A stretch of 64,000 nt of DNA from Bolinopsis microptera (Eukaryota; Ctenophora; Tentaculata; Lobata; Bolinopsidae). The position numbers and the translations under genes are program-made. This document shows, in pieces, positions 46,673 to 58,765 of this stretch. The stretch's first letter is position 1. Each line of letters begins with the position of its first letter. The stretch lies in contig NC_087075.1 of the NCBI RefSeq assembly GCF_026151205.1, positions 6,218,858 to 6,282,857 on the forward strand. Reading direction: 5' to 3'. Under the pieces are notes generated by a model. It had not been told where the DNA came from. It searched no databases and saw only the letters and a list, made by a program, of their open reading frames with translations.

Positions 46673-47095
46673 GACATAAATATAATTACTAATTACTAAT
46701 ACTAATAAACACTTAATTACAGTGCACATTAGAAACTTTTGAAGTTGGGGTTAGTTTACCTGGGAAACTTTACCAGGCTATTATGTTCATAAACATAATA
46801 GAAATTCGGCGGAATGACAGGCTGAGCGCCACCCAGTAAAGCAGTAAGGGTAAGTCAGTTACTTTAAAACAAGTCTCAAAATATTTTAACGGGTGATACT
46901 CGTAAAATATTTGTTCCACCGTCGACGAGTCCAACTCGGCGTGCGTCCTGGTTAGGTAGGTTGTAAACCTACAAAAAATATTAAATGATACAATTACTAC
47001 AGTCAATTACAAACCATCTCTTCAGTGGTCACATGACACATTCAATACAACCTTGCTGTCTCGCAGACAGCGGCCACCTGCACAAACTCACTAAT

Positions 47096-47176
47096 CACGT
47101 GAGACAACTATGTTAATCAACACATGTGAGCACGTGCAGAAATCCTATGGTCACGTGATAATACTGTAGTCACGTG
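47096..47176. promoter_or_regulatory. Cluster of four CACGTG E-boxes upstream of glutaredoxin-like gene 1
   Basis: CACGTG at 47096, 47131, 47152 and 47171, about 500 bp before the first ATG of the glutaredoxin-like cluster. The arrangement mirrors that at the Fox gene. Function is inferred. Confidence 0.4.
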
Positions 47177-47379
47177 ACACAAACAAAAGTCTCCTCAAGA
47201 AAGCGTGTAGGAGCTGTCTGTACTGGAACACCAGTTACAAGTGAGTTGTTGTTAACTCTCATAAACATTTCCTGTTGCTTGTAATCAAGTTTCTCAGTTC
47301 AGTTGTAAGATAAGAGACTGTGAAGTTTGGAGAACTGATTGGCACACGATCACAGGCACATAACTGTCACAGATTATAA

Positions 47380-47551
47380 GGGTCGTTCACAAATTACGTA
47401 ATCACTTTTTGAACAATTTTTACCTCCCCCCTCCGTAATGGCGTAATCAGTTTTACACATAGCCATAGCTATTGTGTTAAAATTTACACTAGCGTAATCA
47501 TTTGGAAATCCGCCTCCCCCTCGGCTGATTACATAATATGCGAACTCGACC
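47380..47551. mobile_element. MITE with GGGTCGTTCACAAATTACG-type ends
   Basis: Left end GGGTCGTTCACAAATTACG and right end whose reverse complement is GGTCGAGTTCGCATATTATG form imperfect terminal inverted repeats over about 170 bp. Ends of this kind (GGGTCGTTCA...TTACGTAA) are common in invertebrate non-autonomous DNA transposons. Confidence 0.55.
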
Positions 47552-47675
47552 ACTAACTGTAAGTTTAAAATGTCAGCCCATGGTTTCTAAACAGGAAACA
47601 ACCCTGCCGTAGTTCCTAACTTGACTACAATGTGGCTCTTTAATTTCTATGCGTTCAGCTCACCTCACGTAGCTA

Positions 47676-50307
47676 ATGGGTAAGAAAAAGGGTAAGACGA
47701 TACAAATAGTTCTAGATGGTTCCAGCTCTAGTGAAGAGGAGAGTGAGGAGGATGCTAGAGTTCCACCACCTTTTGAAATAGGTATGATTCTATTGCAGCA
47801 CGTTAATTGAAACGCGTTGGATACAACGCGTTAATCGAAATGCATTAGATATAACTCGTTATCCAAAATTTGAATTATAGTTGCATTATTTTCGGGAAAG
47901 CTGCTCAGATCAATCTGGGACGAAATATCATTTTGATAATGGATTCAAAAGATGCCTAATGCTTATCAAATTAAATGTACGTACAAAGTTTTTATCAGAA
48001 GATAATAATTACGATTTGCCCCGTTTGCTCATGTTTATGATAGCCCCGTTTGTTTGCCAGAAATGCACTAAAAGCTGCTCACAATCATATGTCCAGGACT
48101 ACAGTCACGCGTTAATTGTAACGCGTTAGATATAACGCGTTAATCAATGTTCAGGACTACAGAACCGTCCTCCGGGCAGGAATCACAGAGAAAGGAGGTT
48201 TGAGAGAGCAGATATTGATCAGATGGGGGTCCACAATTGGGTGAGTTAAGGTAAACGAGCTGATAGTTCTACTTGTAGTTCTACTTATAGGTCTACTTCT
48301 ACTTCTACTTCTACTTCTACTTCTACTTCTACTTCTACTTCTACTTCTACTTCTACTTCTACTTCTACTTCTACTTCTACTTCTACTTCTACTTCTACTT
48401 CTACTTCTACTTCTACTTCTACTTCTACTTCTACTTCTACTTCTACTTCTACTTCTACTTCTACTTCTACTTCTACTTCTACTTCTACTTCTACTTCTAC
48501 TTCTACTTCTACTTCTACTTCTACTTCTACTTCTACTTCTACTTATACTTATACTTATACTTATACTTATACTTTTACTTATAGTTACTTCTTATTCTCA
48601 CTTAAAAAGTTACAGAGAACATGCTTTTCTATTTATATCTTCTGACGTGTTTTCCCATTTACAGGTTGAGAACATGTTCCACATGATAGAGACTGGAGAA
48701 GTAGACGAACATTCCGCTCACTACATCAACCTTGCTCACGAGATGATAAAAAGGTGGAATTGCTGGATAATTAGTAATTATTATTAGTTATTATTAGTTA
48801 TTAATTAGCAATTAATAGTAATTATATCTGACTCGTTACTGTTATCTGTATCATTATTCCTACAATTCATTGATAAACTCACAAGTCACAGCCTATATTC
48901 TGCTTCAGGTTCAGCGCAGTTGTTTTTATGAAAGAAAAAGAGCGTCTCGGTAAAAAAGCTTCTAATCTCATACGAAAGGTAAACTAAAAATCCTTAAAAT
49001 GAGTTTCCATCTGATTAATACAGAGCATCCAAAGTAATAATTTATAGCTCGGCTGGGTTCTGGGGAGGAGGTCTGGAGTTGCCTCTACAGTCTCCGCCAT
49101 CTGCACTACATTTGATCTTACCTGGGGCCCTCAGACTACACACTATGTATACATTGTATATATACACTATGTAATATGTATACACTATGTATACACTATG
49201 TATACACTATGTATACACTATGTATACACTATGTATACACTATGTATACACTATGTATACACTATGTATACACTATGTATACAGTATACACTATGTATAC
49301 ACTATGTATACACTATGTATACACTATGTATACACTATGTATACACTATGTATACACTATGTATACACTATGTATACACTATGTATACACTATGTATACA
49401 CTGACATCCTGCCACAGGTTCGGACGAAACATCACATTAAAGAAGATGAAGCTCTAGAAGTTACTATCGACAACACCAGAGCTGCCAGAAAAGTCTACAG
49501 AGACCTGCTCAAGATTACTGGCATCAGAGATCTACCTCAGATATTTGTGAACGAAACTTTTATTGGTAGCTGGCAGGATCTGAAGACTCTTAACAAGACA
49601 GGTAATTATTTGAAACATCGGGAGCTACTCTCTCGAGTGCAATAATGAGCCTCATTAGGCGCGGTAACGAGCATGTTGGGGGATGACGATCGCGTTATAT
49701 AGCGATTTGGTTGCTGTGCTATAAGCGGTCTCCAACCAATCAGGCCATTGATTGAGTAAAGATGTAACTGACTCACTGATTTAGTGCCAGATCACGTATC
49801 TGTAATATCTTAAGATCTTAAAATGGTATTGGTCATAACTTGGCTTAGTTCGTTAGTTGTGAACAATCAACTTGACATTTTGGGAAAGCACTTCAAGTTC
49901 AATTATCAAACCAAATGTGTCTAGAAAATTTCCGGAGTTCCTAGCTGAAAGCGTTCACGCTTTATGGCGACAATAGTGAAAACGAGGGATCTTACCTATA
50001 CTATAAACTTTAACTTGATAATTGGATGATTAATGAAGCCTTTTGTATGCAATTGCAAATTGCAAACAGAACCATTTTGAAAAGCACACGTTTAATCATT
50101 ATTTGTGATACTGTGATTCAAGCATTATTATTTATTACGACCCAACATGGTTGGAAAAAACTCCCAGAATTACTCCCCGAATTTTCAGGTATGCTCTCGA
50201 AAGAATTACTGAGTTCAATAGGATTCAAAGATTTGTTCTGTCCGATTTGCGCAGAGACTGGAGGGAAAAACCACGAGGCCCATAAAGATAGGGTAAAGAA
50301 CTTTTAG
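47676..50307 (+). CDS. Glutaredoxin-fold protein 1, active-site cysteines lost
   Basis: Six exons with matching phases: 47676-47781, 48155-48240, 48665-48753, 48909-48978, 49418-49601, 50189-50307; about 217 residues. The N-terminus is Lys-rich then Ser/Glu-rich (GSSSSEEESEED). The glutaredoxin fold starts at FSAVVFMKEKERLGKKA (near residue 95), where CPYC or CGFS should stand but no Cys is present. It continues with TRAARKVYRDLLKITG, the cis-proline strand DLPQIFVNETFIG, and the GSWQDLKTLNKTG region that binds glutathione in true glutaredoxins. The last exon adds FCPICAETGGKNHEAH, a CxxC-x7-HxxH possible zinc site. Thiol-disulfide activity at the normal site is excluded; the C-terminal CxxC could be redox-active or structural. 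It is the first of a tandem paralog set with 54112-56384 and 58766-61376. The start codon is chosen because a basic N-terminus recurs in the paralogs. Confidence 0.82.
48083..48111 (+). repeat. Duplicate of the exon-2 acceptor of glutaredoxin-like gene 1
   Basis: ATGTCCAGGACTACAG here matches ATGTTCAGGACTACAG at 48148-48163, the acceptor and first exon bases actually used. Between and around them lie ACGCGTTAAT repeats. Confidence 0.6.
48276..48594. repeat. (ACTTCT)n microsatellite, then (ACTTAT)n
   Basis: About 42 perfect ACTTCT hexamers, followed by a few ACTTAT, in the second intron, starting about 35 bases after its donor. Confidence 0.97.
49142..49402. repeat. 11-bp TATACACTATG array next to a splice acceptor
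   Basis: About 23 copies of TATACACTATG (one shortened) run to 15 bases before the acceptor of the exon at 49418. Tyr/Thr/Cys/Ile-rich frames over it are intronic artefacts that happen to run into that exon. Confidence 0.95.
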
Positions 50308-50975
50308 ATGGCTGAGTCTAGCAGGTAAGCACATGTTTTATAGGTATTATACTGCAGGGCTAGACAGAACTCAGAATCATCAGCAAGTTTGTGGTTATCC
50401 ATCACTCGTCAGCTTTCATGAGACGATAGAATATGAGCAAGACTAGATGGTTTTCCTGTGTCCAAAGCAAGGGATGAAGTACCGTGTAAGATTCAGAAAA
50501 ATAAAGAATTGACTCAGAGATGGAAAAATGTGTTGAGACTTGACTGTTCATACATAGTCATATTCGATCATCTATTATAATTTATCTAAAGTAATGTGAT
50601 GCGAAGACTTTGTAATCATTCAGTTGACAATAAAAAGGGTGATTCCACAATCCGATGGAAAAGTTAAAAAAAACCATTACAATTTGAATCAAATGCAATA
50701 GTTAATCGCAGAAAACATTCAAGCATAACTATAAACACCAACAGAAATTAGTAATCTGAATTTGACTGATCCTACTTTAGACTAAACACCATGTTCATTT
50801 TTTTCATCAAGATATGACATTCTGTTTTTTGCTTTGGCCGGCCGGCAAAGCATGATTAAATCAACCAATGGTCTGAATTATAGATCAACTCTTTTTAATA
50901 TCTCAGTTTTCAGTTAGATTTTAAAAATCGATGGTAATATAATCGCAGTGACTGTGAGTAAGTTCTTCTTTCCGT
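50308..50975. other. Intergenic between convergent genes
   Basis: 3' regions of glutaredoxin-like gene 1 (plus) and the fucolectin-like gene (minus). AATAAA-like signals are present; nothing else recognised. Confidence 0.45.
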
Positions 50976-52788
50976 TTATCCGTAGTTTTTGCCGCACATG
51001 TGGATATGTTTGCAGACTCCATCACAGAATGAGAGACCGTTGCTACATCTATCATCTCCACCATCCTCCTTCTTCTCTTCCTCTTTCTGTGATAAAAAAG
51101 TTTGTACAACTAACCATATTGGGTACTTATACTTATATTATTATAATATTAGAGGCAATGCAAATAGCGAATCTCAATTGTCGCTAATTACCTAACATTA
51201 CGTGATAATTTGGTAATTTTTTTTTTTACCAATGCGCTTACCATTTCATCTGCGGGACATTTCTTGAAAACTTCAATTTCACGAATGTGTAAAAACTTTT
51301 CTCCTGAAACAAGTTGAATCAATAATCTGTAGCAAATTACGGTTACCAAAGTGCTACTATACCTCGTCAAGTTCATTCGGAAATTTTGAAATATACCCAG
51401 CTTAGAACCCGTAACTCTACCACAAAAGACGCAATAATTTAACTATGGTCGATTTTTGATTGATCGAATTTATGTGTTTTTTAATTTCAAGAATCATCAT
51501 TTATCACGCAGTGTTTAATTTAAATACCTGGTATTTCTACTTTGACATACGTTCCAACTGCACCTTTGCAATTAACCGTAACGCATTTATCGGTCTTTTC
51601 CACTTTCACCAAGCCACACAAAATCTGAAAATGATTGCGTCTTAATGTGGTTATTCCGAATCTTTAAGTTAATTATGAATATTATTAGAACCGATAAGTC
51701 GAGGAATTGAAGCTCTGAGGCGTATTTTGCCAAGTCATTTGGCTCATTCTAACGAAACTGCTATTTTATTACAGGCCAGGAACTGCAGAAAAACTTAATA
51801 TTAAGTTGGTAGGTTATAAACTTGCAAGATAAAGCAATAATCTGATTCAATTTTACCGCGTCCATATCGTCGTTTAAAACGGAAACTTCGGCTCCGTTCA
51901 GTTGATCCCAGCAACAGTCTTCTTGAACATTCTTTATCTTAACATCACCGACGCGGCTATTTTCAAACATCAACTGAAATGTGTTTTTCATAACGAAAAA
52001 TACTGCCTGAATCCTAGCCATAAAGATATAAACTTATCTCCAGAACTTTTAACAAGAGCCATGATAAATTAAAAACAAAATTTACAATCCTGTCGGCGCT
52101 TTTTACTTTTAGTTATACGTGACTTGCTCATGAGTCATGTGGTGTGTTAAAAACAAAAATACCCTGTCAAATTTTTATTCGGTTCAGGACAAAAATTGAG
52201 CAAAAAATTGCTTAGTTATGAGTAAATATAAAAGGTTACCAGTATAAAAGGTTCAGATTCTAATTCACTGTGACAGAAGGTCTCCATATCTCCGTCTAAA
52301 GCTAATTCTGCGTCCAAGTTTTTAAAAACTGACGACATTAGCCCACTTTCTATCGGAAGCTTCTTGCAGGACCCTGAAATGCCATAAAACTATTACGATG
52401 ATACGTAAAATATATTACTGTACTAGATATGTAAAAGTGCAAGAAAACACGCACGTAATATACTCCAATGTCTTGATTCTTAAATGTCTTGGAAAAGTGA
52501 ATGGCCAGAGTACATGAACTTGCAAAGTAATCAGAATCAGGCGGTGCAAATTTGTTTTGAGCCGTGATTACGTGATGGCGATTTTTGTTTTTGATAACTT
52601 ATCAATGATGTTGTAGTTGTGAACTGTTCACATAATCTCTGAAAATGTAAAAATTTGTACCACATCCCAACTTTAACGCCGATGTTTTAACCTAATTTAA
52701 TTTGACTGATTAACTGCTAACCTTCACTCTGGACGATATGTAAAGTCGATAATGTTGCACAACATAGCAATACACGTATTAGAAACAT
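50976..52788 (-). CDS. Secreted fucolectin-like (F5/8 type C) lectin
   Basis: Six minus-strand exons with agreeing phases: 52722-52788, 52240-52373, 51857-51973, 51528-51624, 51242-51303, 50976-51086; about 195 residues. Exon 1 is a signal peptide (MFLIRVLLCCATLSTL). The body follows the eel-fucolectin/tachylectin-4 (FTP) form of the discoidin fold: ALDGDMETFCHSE, a strand with VGDVKIKNV, EDCCWDQLNGAEVSV, CVTVNCKGAVGTYVKV and the closing strand EKFLHIREIEVF. The last exon adds a short Lys/Glu stretch and a Cys-rich tail (RCSNGLSFCDGVCKHIHMCG) not usual in the family. Proteins of this kind bind fucose or other sugars outside the cell, often in innate immunity. The Arg residues of the classic fucose motif are not evident, so specificity is open. 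It lies antisense between two glutaredoxin-like genes. Confidence 0.82.
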
Positions 52789-53653
52789 GATTTCCTGAAA
52801 AATATAGTTTTTTGCGGCTTTAATAGGAACAAAAACAGATGATCAATATTTTGGGTTAGCAAGCTTGTACGGTTATAACATCTTAGCTAAGGAGTTTGAT
52901 ACGACAATGGTATAATAGTCGCTTGAACTTTAAAAGTCACATTAATCCACGGCTTCGAACTAGTATGAAAGTTAAAAAATGAAAAATATCAATCAACGGC
53001 TGAAATTGGTACATAATCAACGCATGATAACTATTAGAATAAAAAGCGTTCAAATTGACTAATTCTCCGCTCAGTATGAACTAAGGGTATTAAGTGAAAC
53101 TAACGGTAGTTTCTCCACATAACTATATATGCAAATTGGATCAGCAATGAATGGTCTCTTTAAAAACAACAAAGGCAGCTCCTTTATCAATCCTTGCATT
53201 TCTCATTAATCAATGCCGAAATTCCTTTTTAAAATGATTGCATAGTGCCAGTTCAAACATTTCGTATCAGAACTTCATCATAGAATCTATGTAGGTGAAT
53301 ACAAAGTGGCCGCAATCTGCAAAATCACAAATTAATGATATTTGACTCCAAAGTATTGACTTGTCAAATGCAACGTAACAAAACAGTCAAATGAAGAAAT
53401 GACGTGCGCGCGCGATGTTATAATTCCACATCAAGTACACACGAGGGGGAAACGCGCAAAATCACAATTTCCACGTGTAAAAAGGCTCGTTAAAAGAATC
53501 TTAGATTTGAGTGGATACACCGCCGGCAAAACTTACGCTTTGCGTAAGTTAGTTATTATTAAGAAACTGTTTACACCATTAAAATATTCAAAACCCCTAA
53601 AAGAAATCAAGTCATCCTAAAATGGTGATCAGTACAGATCAAGACAGCTAGAG
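52789..53653. other. Upstream region of the fucolectin-like gene
   Basis: AT-rich. Contains one basic plus-strand open frame of 73 codons (53399-53620; RGKRAKSQFPRVKRLVKRIL... type) that I do not recognise and list only as a possibility. Confidence 0.35.
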
Positions 53654-54016
53654 TTAAAATTTGTTTCTCCAAGCAACTCTATCATCGGCTAATATCTTAA
53701 GCTTATTAAGATCATTCAAAGAGTTAAGTTTTAAACCTCTACGGGTCAAATCATTCACAATAATCTTGAACAAATTCTTACGATGCGCACCGACGCGCCC
53801 TTTACAGTTTGTTGTGACAGCAAACTTTAACGCTAATGCAGCGGGGGAGTCATCAGCACTACGCAAGATATGACCTAGGAGCTTCCACCTTGCTTTAGGG
53901 ACACGATCTGATAGCTTAACTGAGTTACATCTTAGGTATAAGTTTGCATTGGATATTGTTCCATGAGGCCAATAAATGTTCAGTAATGATCTAAGGTGTT
54001 TTCTATGGCAAATGTC
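53654..54016 (-). pseudogene. 5'-truncated LINE C-terminal fragment
   Basis: The minus strand encodes LDICHRKHLRSLLNIYWPHG, then NLYLRCNSVKLSDRVPKARW, LLGHILRSADDSPAALALKF and a C-terminus ending VAWRNKF. It aligns block by block with the end of the full LINE at 28824-31916 (CHRNHLRTI, ARWRMLGHILRSD, SPAQLALHFAV, AWRELSMI) but is clearly diverged, so it is from a related family. The abrupt 5' end is typical of incomplete reverse transcription. Confidence 0.8.
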
Positions 54017-54111
54017 TAGTTAGTTAGTGTCTAAATTTTATTATAAACTTAACTGTATGCACTCAATGTAAGATTTTTAAACATGCCACTGAACTTAATT
54101 TTGTTGGTAGA

Positions 54112-56384
54112 ATGGTGGACAAAAAGAAGGAAAGGGGTAACATGAAAGCAACTGTTGTTTCTAGGGTAAGAGTACAGCTTTTTAATCATGTAGCTCCACC
54201 TTTTACATTATATGTAGTCCCTTAGTAAAAGTACACGATTAGTGCTGGCATATAAAACATAAATTCATATTAAGATTAAATTTGACTGGAGCACTTCCTA
54301 ATTCATTCTGATTCAGGATAATGTTCCAAAGGCTGCATTTATTGAAGAGCGACTAAGGAGGATTAAAGCAGAAAAGAACGCTGAGACTAAGAATGATCTG
54401 GAATCTAAAGGTTATTTATTATATAATACGCTTTGGTTTGTTTGTTGTCGAGCATTATATTTAATGCAGCTGTAACTGTAACTGTAGTTATTGGTGTAAC
54501 TGTAGTTATTGTTGTACATTAATGTACAAAATTTGAGGCTATCAATTACTATAAAGAATATACCATTATTATAATAAAATTTACCCCAGACTTGAATCGG
54601 CTATTAGACGATCTATCTGAGTTTGACTCAATGTCGGGCAGTTCGTCATCTGACTCGGATTCTGATTCAAGTTCAAGTAGCTCATCTTCTGATAGTAATG
54701 TTAGCCTCAGGTGAGGCCTTAGAGTTAGTAGTTGGATCTGAAACATTATTTAAATCTAACATAGTACTCACAATATATACTTTTCAACTTCTTTTTAGAA
54801 GGGCAACCCTAAGTTTTAGTTTTACTAACAGCAACGCGAACGATGTGTTTTAAAGTTATAAGTACAAGTACTGCATAACCTAACCACCGAAAACGATGTA
54901 CTACTCACTAGTGTAACTCTACTTCCATTTGTGTATATAAACGAAGCAGCGCTAAATTTTGTGACAATGAAAATTTTCTCCTCAGTTCACTGAACAAACA
55001 AATAAAGAAACTCAAAAGTAAAGAAGATCGTAAGAAGCGTGAAATTGAGAAACAAATAATAACTGAAGCCCAAAAAGAACGTAAGTTTGAAAGTTACTTG
55101 TTCTTTTTAGTTTCGCTTACAATCCCCGGCCGATGTTAAATTTGCAATGGTTCGTCTTATCAACGATATATTATATCATATTATAACTCATTGTTATTCC
55201 TACTCGGTTTGGTAAATGTGATCAAATTTCACAAATTCCTAGATTCCTTTCAGAAAACAAACGTTGGAAAAGTAAAGAACTTTGGGTCGACCAGGAGCTG
55301 TATACAAGACATAAAGCCAACAGACGCGAGGTTTTGGAGGTGAGACAATAATTATAAAATAATTAAATATGAGCCAGCTGAACTTACGCCACGCATTCAA
55401 TTACAATCTGGTATTGATCCACATTCTCATGCCGACTATTCCATTTTATATAGTTAATACCTATATTTGGCGTAGGTCGGAGGCCCAACCAAGTGGGTCC
55501 AGCAGCTGTTTCGAGATGTGAACTCAGGGATGAAGATAACAGAGAACCTGGTCTGGAAGATGGTCACTAAGTTCGCTGTTGTGATGTTCGTGAAGGAGAT
55601 TAACAAGGAAGCAGGGAAAGCGAGTCAAATTATTGAAGCTGTTAGGGAGAAACATAACATTGACGAAGACGAAATCTTAGAGGTGAAATAGTTATAATAG
55701 TCAACGAGTTTGCCTTGTTTTACAGTCCACATGGCTGAGATTCAGATTCTTCTGACTCTGAGTACTGATTGATATCTAGGACCTTTTTTCCTCGCAATTT
55801 CAAACCTCAATTCGCATCTTGGAATAGTACTGTCTCTAACTTATTGTATACAGTTTTGTTTTTTGGACAATCGAGGCAAAACTATTATACTGCTCACACA
55901 TAAACATAAAACTGTATTTAATCTGATAAAATAACTAAAAATTAACAATTAACAACGAACCCCGTCCTTACCATCCTCCACATTCCACAGGTTGTTCTGG
56001 ATGACTCCCATGCCGCTAAAATGACATTTATCGATTTACAGAGACTCACCAGCAAACGGAACTTCCCTCAAATATTTGTAAATGAGACGTTTATTGGCGG
56101 ACTCACTGAACTGAAGGTAAAACACCGTGCAAACTTCAACATGAACATTAATTTAATTTCTTAGATGATAATGATTATTTGAGTATTTAATATAATTATA
56201 TACATTTTGCTACGATCCAAAAACAATGCTTATAAATTCATTTACACAGGACTTTGCGGCGCAAGGACTACTTCTCCGACAAATACTCATATTTCAAGGG
56301 ATAGTCGATAGGAAGTGTGAGAAATGTATCGCTCTTAAAGATCATCGTAAAATGTCTTTTGCTTCTAGAGCTTATGATCGATAA
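54112..56384 (+). CDS. Glutaredoxin-fold protein 2, active-site cysteines lost
   Basis: Eight exons in phase: 54112-54165, 54317-54410, 54590-54710, 54986-55080, 55254-55339, 55476-55682, 55991-56116, 56250-56384; about 305 residues, longer than its neighbours. After a basic start comes a Ser/Asp tract (SGSSSSDSDSDSSSSSSSSD), then a Lys/Glu-rich, probably coiled-coil segment (LNKQIKKLKSKEDRKKREIE). The glutaredoxin fold begins at KFAVVMFVKEINKEAGKAS, again without CxxC, and continues with LDDSHAAKMTFIDLQRLT, NFPQIFVNETFIGG and LTELK. The C-terminus has RKCEKCIALKDH (CxxC-x5-H). Exon borders around the thioredoxin-fold strands match those of gene 1 (breaks after ...EDE.LE and TELK/DLK), which supports tandem duplication. 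Cellular role unknown; acidic Ser tracts suggest casein-kinase-type phosphorylation. Confidence 0.82.
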
Positions 56385-56474
56385 TTATTTTAACCTTATA
56401 ATCATATTTTACCGTTATAGGGACTATTGCAAACAAATATATCATGGCATAGCAGAAATTTTTTGATTGATATC
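56385..56474. other. 3' flank of glutaredoxin-like gene 2
   Basis: Short AT-rich spacer. Confidence 0.4.
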
Positions 56475-56760
56475 ACAGTGCTGGCAAGCACGAGCGGTGT
56501 CTTTATTGGGGGAATACTATGTACCCCCTTTACTATTGTACCCCCTTTACTATTATAACTCCTTTACACCCCCTTTGGTACACGTTGGAAGGCCGCCGCC
56601 TCCGGCAGGAGTTTTTCAGGCATTAAAACTCATCGGAAGTCGTTCAGCAGATTTATTTTTTAGTTCAAAACATTCTAATTTGATGTCAAAGATGACAGAA
56701 ATAAGAAATAGTTATGTTGAGATTTTGAAGAAATTTGCATAAAATTCGCGCCAGCACTGT
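56475..56760. mobile_element. Possible MITE with CACAGTGCTGGC ends
   Basis: CACAGTGCTGGC at the left and GCCAGCACTGTTA at the right are inverted copies about 285 bp apart. An internal TACCCCCTTTACTATT repeat occurs. There is no transposase and no clear target duplication. Confidence 0.4.
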
Positions 56761-58033
56761 TATACGAAATTCGGTAAAAAACCCGAAATCGCCATATTCA
56801 GGTGCCTTAAAAACCATGTTAAAATTGAGTTAGAGATCTGAAATTTTTCAGGGCGTCTAGACGTTGACCAAATCGACTGTAAAAAAAGTTTCAAGTTTCA
56901 GGAGCATCGGGAAATGGGTTTTCTAGAACCCCTGTTTTACGACAGATTGTCGTGATATATACATACATATATAATATATACTTATATACATATATATATT
57001 CAGGGATAGACGCTTTGCCAGTCAATTATAGGCTATATTTAGGTGTCCGTAGATTCAGAAGCTTTAAAGATACAGCCATTTCGGACCACAGGTCTTGAAG
57101 ATAATTGTTTAGACTTTAGTTTACATTATGTTAAAAAGTAATTCAACGTCATCATCACCACTTGATGACGTCATCAAGTTAACCATTTTTAAAACTTGAT
57201 TTTTCACAAAGTAATCATTTTTAAAATCAATTTTACGCCATTAAGGAGTAATTTTATTCAAAATTTGAGTGCATATTGAAGTTAGATAATTGTTTAAGCA
57301 TTCTGAAAATCTACCGGAAAGTTTTTCTAGCTTGCTCCTTCATAAAGATATTCGCTATTGAAGTTAGTGCTTTTTTAAAGAATAATTTTATAAAAACGCT
57401 AATTTTACGTTCTAGTATTCTCTGGTGTTGCACCATCCCTTGGGTTGTGGAGCTCAATTTTGCTTCCTAAAGGTCTAAATTGTGTCATAGGCTAGTTTTA
57501 AAGTTGAAAATCGAAAAGTTGCACACGTGGGGCCACGCCCAAATTGATAGAAAATTGCTAAAATCACTGAATATTGCTGTTTTCACCAATTTCCGTCAAC
57601 TTTGGAGTGCCGTTGTGATTACAGTTCTTCTTGAAATACTTTGAAACTTTTCATGCTTATCAAACTATATATAAAACACCATCATGCAAAAATTTACGGT
57701 GATTCAATATTGGATGCGCACGCAACTTCCGCTCAAGGTTTGCACGTGCGAAAGGTTAAAATTTTGCTCATTCGTGATTTTGAACAAATTCTGCTTTGCC
57801 ACGACAGTTCAATGTCATTATATATGAATTTAATGCCAACTTGAATGAGTATAAAGTGGCATATTCAGTCAGTGATCGACCGATATGCTTACCTAAACAC
57901 AAGGAAATGTTTTTAAAGGAAAAATTTCGAAATCGTTGAAATCACCTCCTTATTAATATTAATGAAGTTATGAGTTTAGTTTTACATTTCGGCTTTGTAA
58001 AGTACCCTGACATTATAATCAAAAAGAGATGAT
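56761..58033. other. Unassigned intergenic region
   Basis: No gene recognised. Includes an AT-rich ATATATAC-type stretch near 56957-57000 and short frames without family resemblance. Confidence 0.4.
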
Positions 58034-58393
58034 ATTTGACCAAAACCCATAATCATGGGTAGAGTGGAGCGCTGCCAGTGTCTCTCTTTCCCAAACAAAA
58101 GGCAATGATATCAATTTGAATGACCGTTATCAAATGCAAAATTATACCGAGAATGAAATCGGTCGCTCGCTTTTCCCATTCATTTACAATTGAAATAGAT
58201 TACATGTTATAAATCGAAACTTATTACAATTCGTAAGCCATGAATGAGTGGGAAAAGCGAGCGACCGATTTCATTCTCGGTATAATTTTGCATTTGATAA
58301 CGGTCATTCAAATTGATATCATTGCCTTTTGTTTGGGAAAGAGAGACACTGGCAGCGCTCCACTCTACCCATGATTATGGGTTTTGGTCAAAT
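58034..58393. mobile_element. Long-hairpin MITE, ~150-bp arms
   Basis: ATTTGACCAAAACCCATAAT... at 58034 pairs almost perfectly with the sequence ending GGTTTTGGTCAAAT at 58393. The arms are about 150 bp and the loop about 55 bp. Flanking TA/AT bases would fit a Tc1/mariner-type insertion. Near-identity of the arms means a recent insertion or gene conversion. Confidence 0.75.
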
Positions 58394-58765
58394 TAATATT
58401 ATACAGATCAACTGCAGATAATTAAGCTTTTATGTCGTCTAGCGATCATGGTTTTGATGTGATTTTTTAAAACGGTAACCCTTTTCAATTGTTTGTAATT
58501 TGATTTATTAAATAGTCGGCGTTTATTTATGCGATATAATATAAAATAGTTCATTACTTCTCTTTAATTGTGATTCAGTTATGTGCCCAGGTTTAATACC
58601 AAACGTTACAACAAGTCAACAATTTGATGAGTTCTAGAAGGTTTCCCTTCACTTGACCGATTCCTCCCTAATGGCAACGAATAAATATTACTTTTATTTA
58701 CATTCAGCTGACTTAAATTCTCCGTATCATTTTTAATCAAAACTCTTAACTATCCTCTTTTTAGA
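58394..58765. other. Upstream region of glutaredoxin-like gene 3
   Basis: Nothing specific. A splice-acceptor-like CTCTTTTTAG lies just before the proposed ATG at 58766, so the leader may be spliced. Confidence 0.4.

Noticed and set aside
49176..49417. Tyr/Thr-rich N-terminus fused to the glutaredoxin-like exon
   Set aside because: It is the 11-bp intronic array; a good acceptor (GCCACAG) at 49417 starts the real exon.
50026..50188. N-terminal half of the open frame ending at 50307
   Set aside because: It lies in an intron; the acceptor ATTTTCAG at 50188 joins in phase with the previous exon, and only the CPIC part is coding.
53399..53620. Basic 73-codon plus-strand frame
   Set aside because: Lys/Arg-rich but without any family resemblance or splice context; kept only as a remark.
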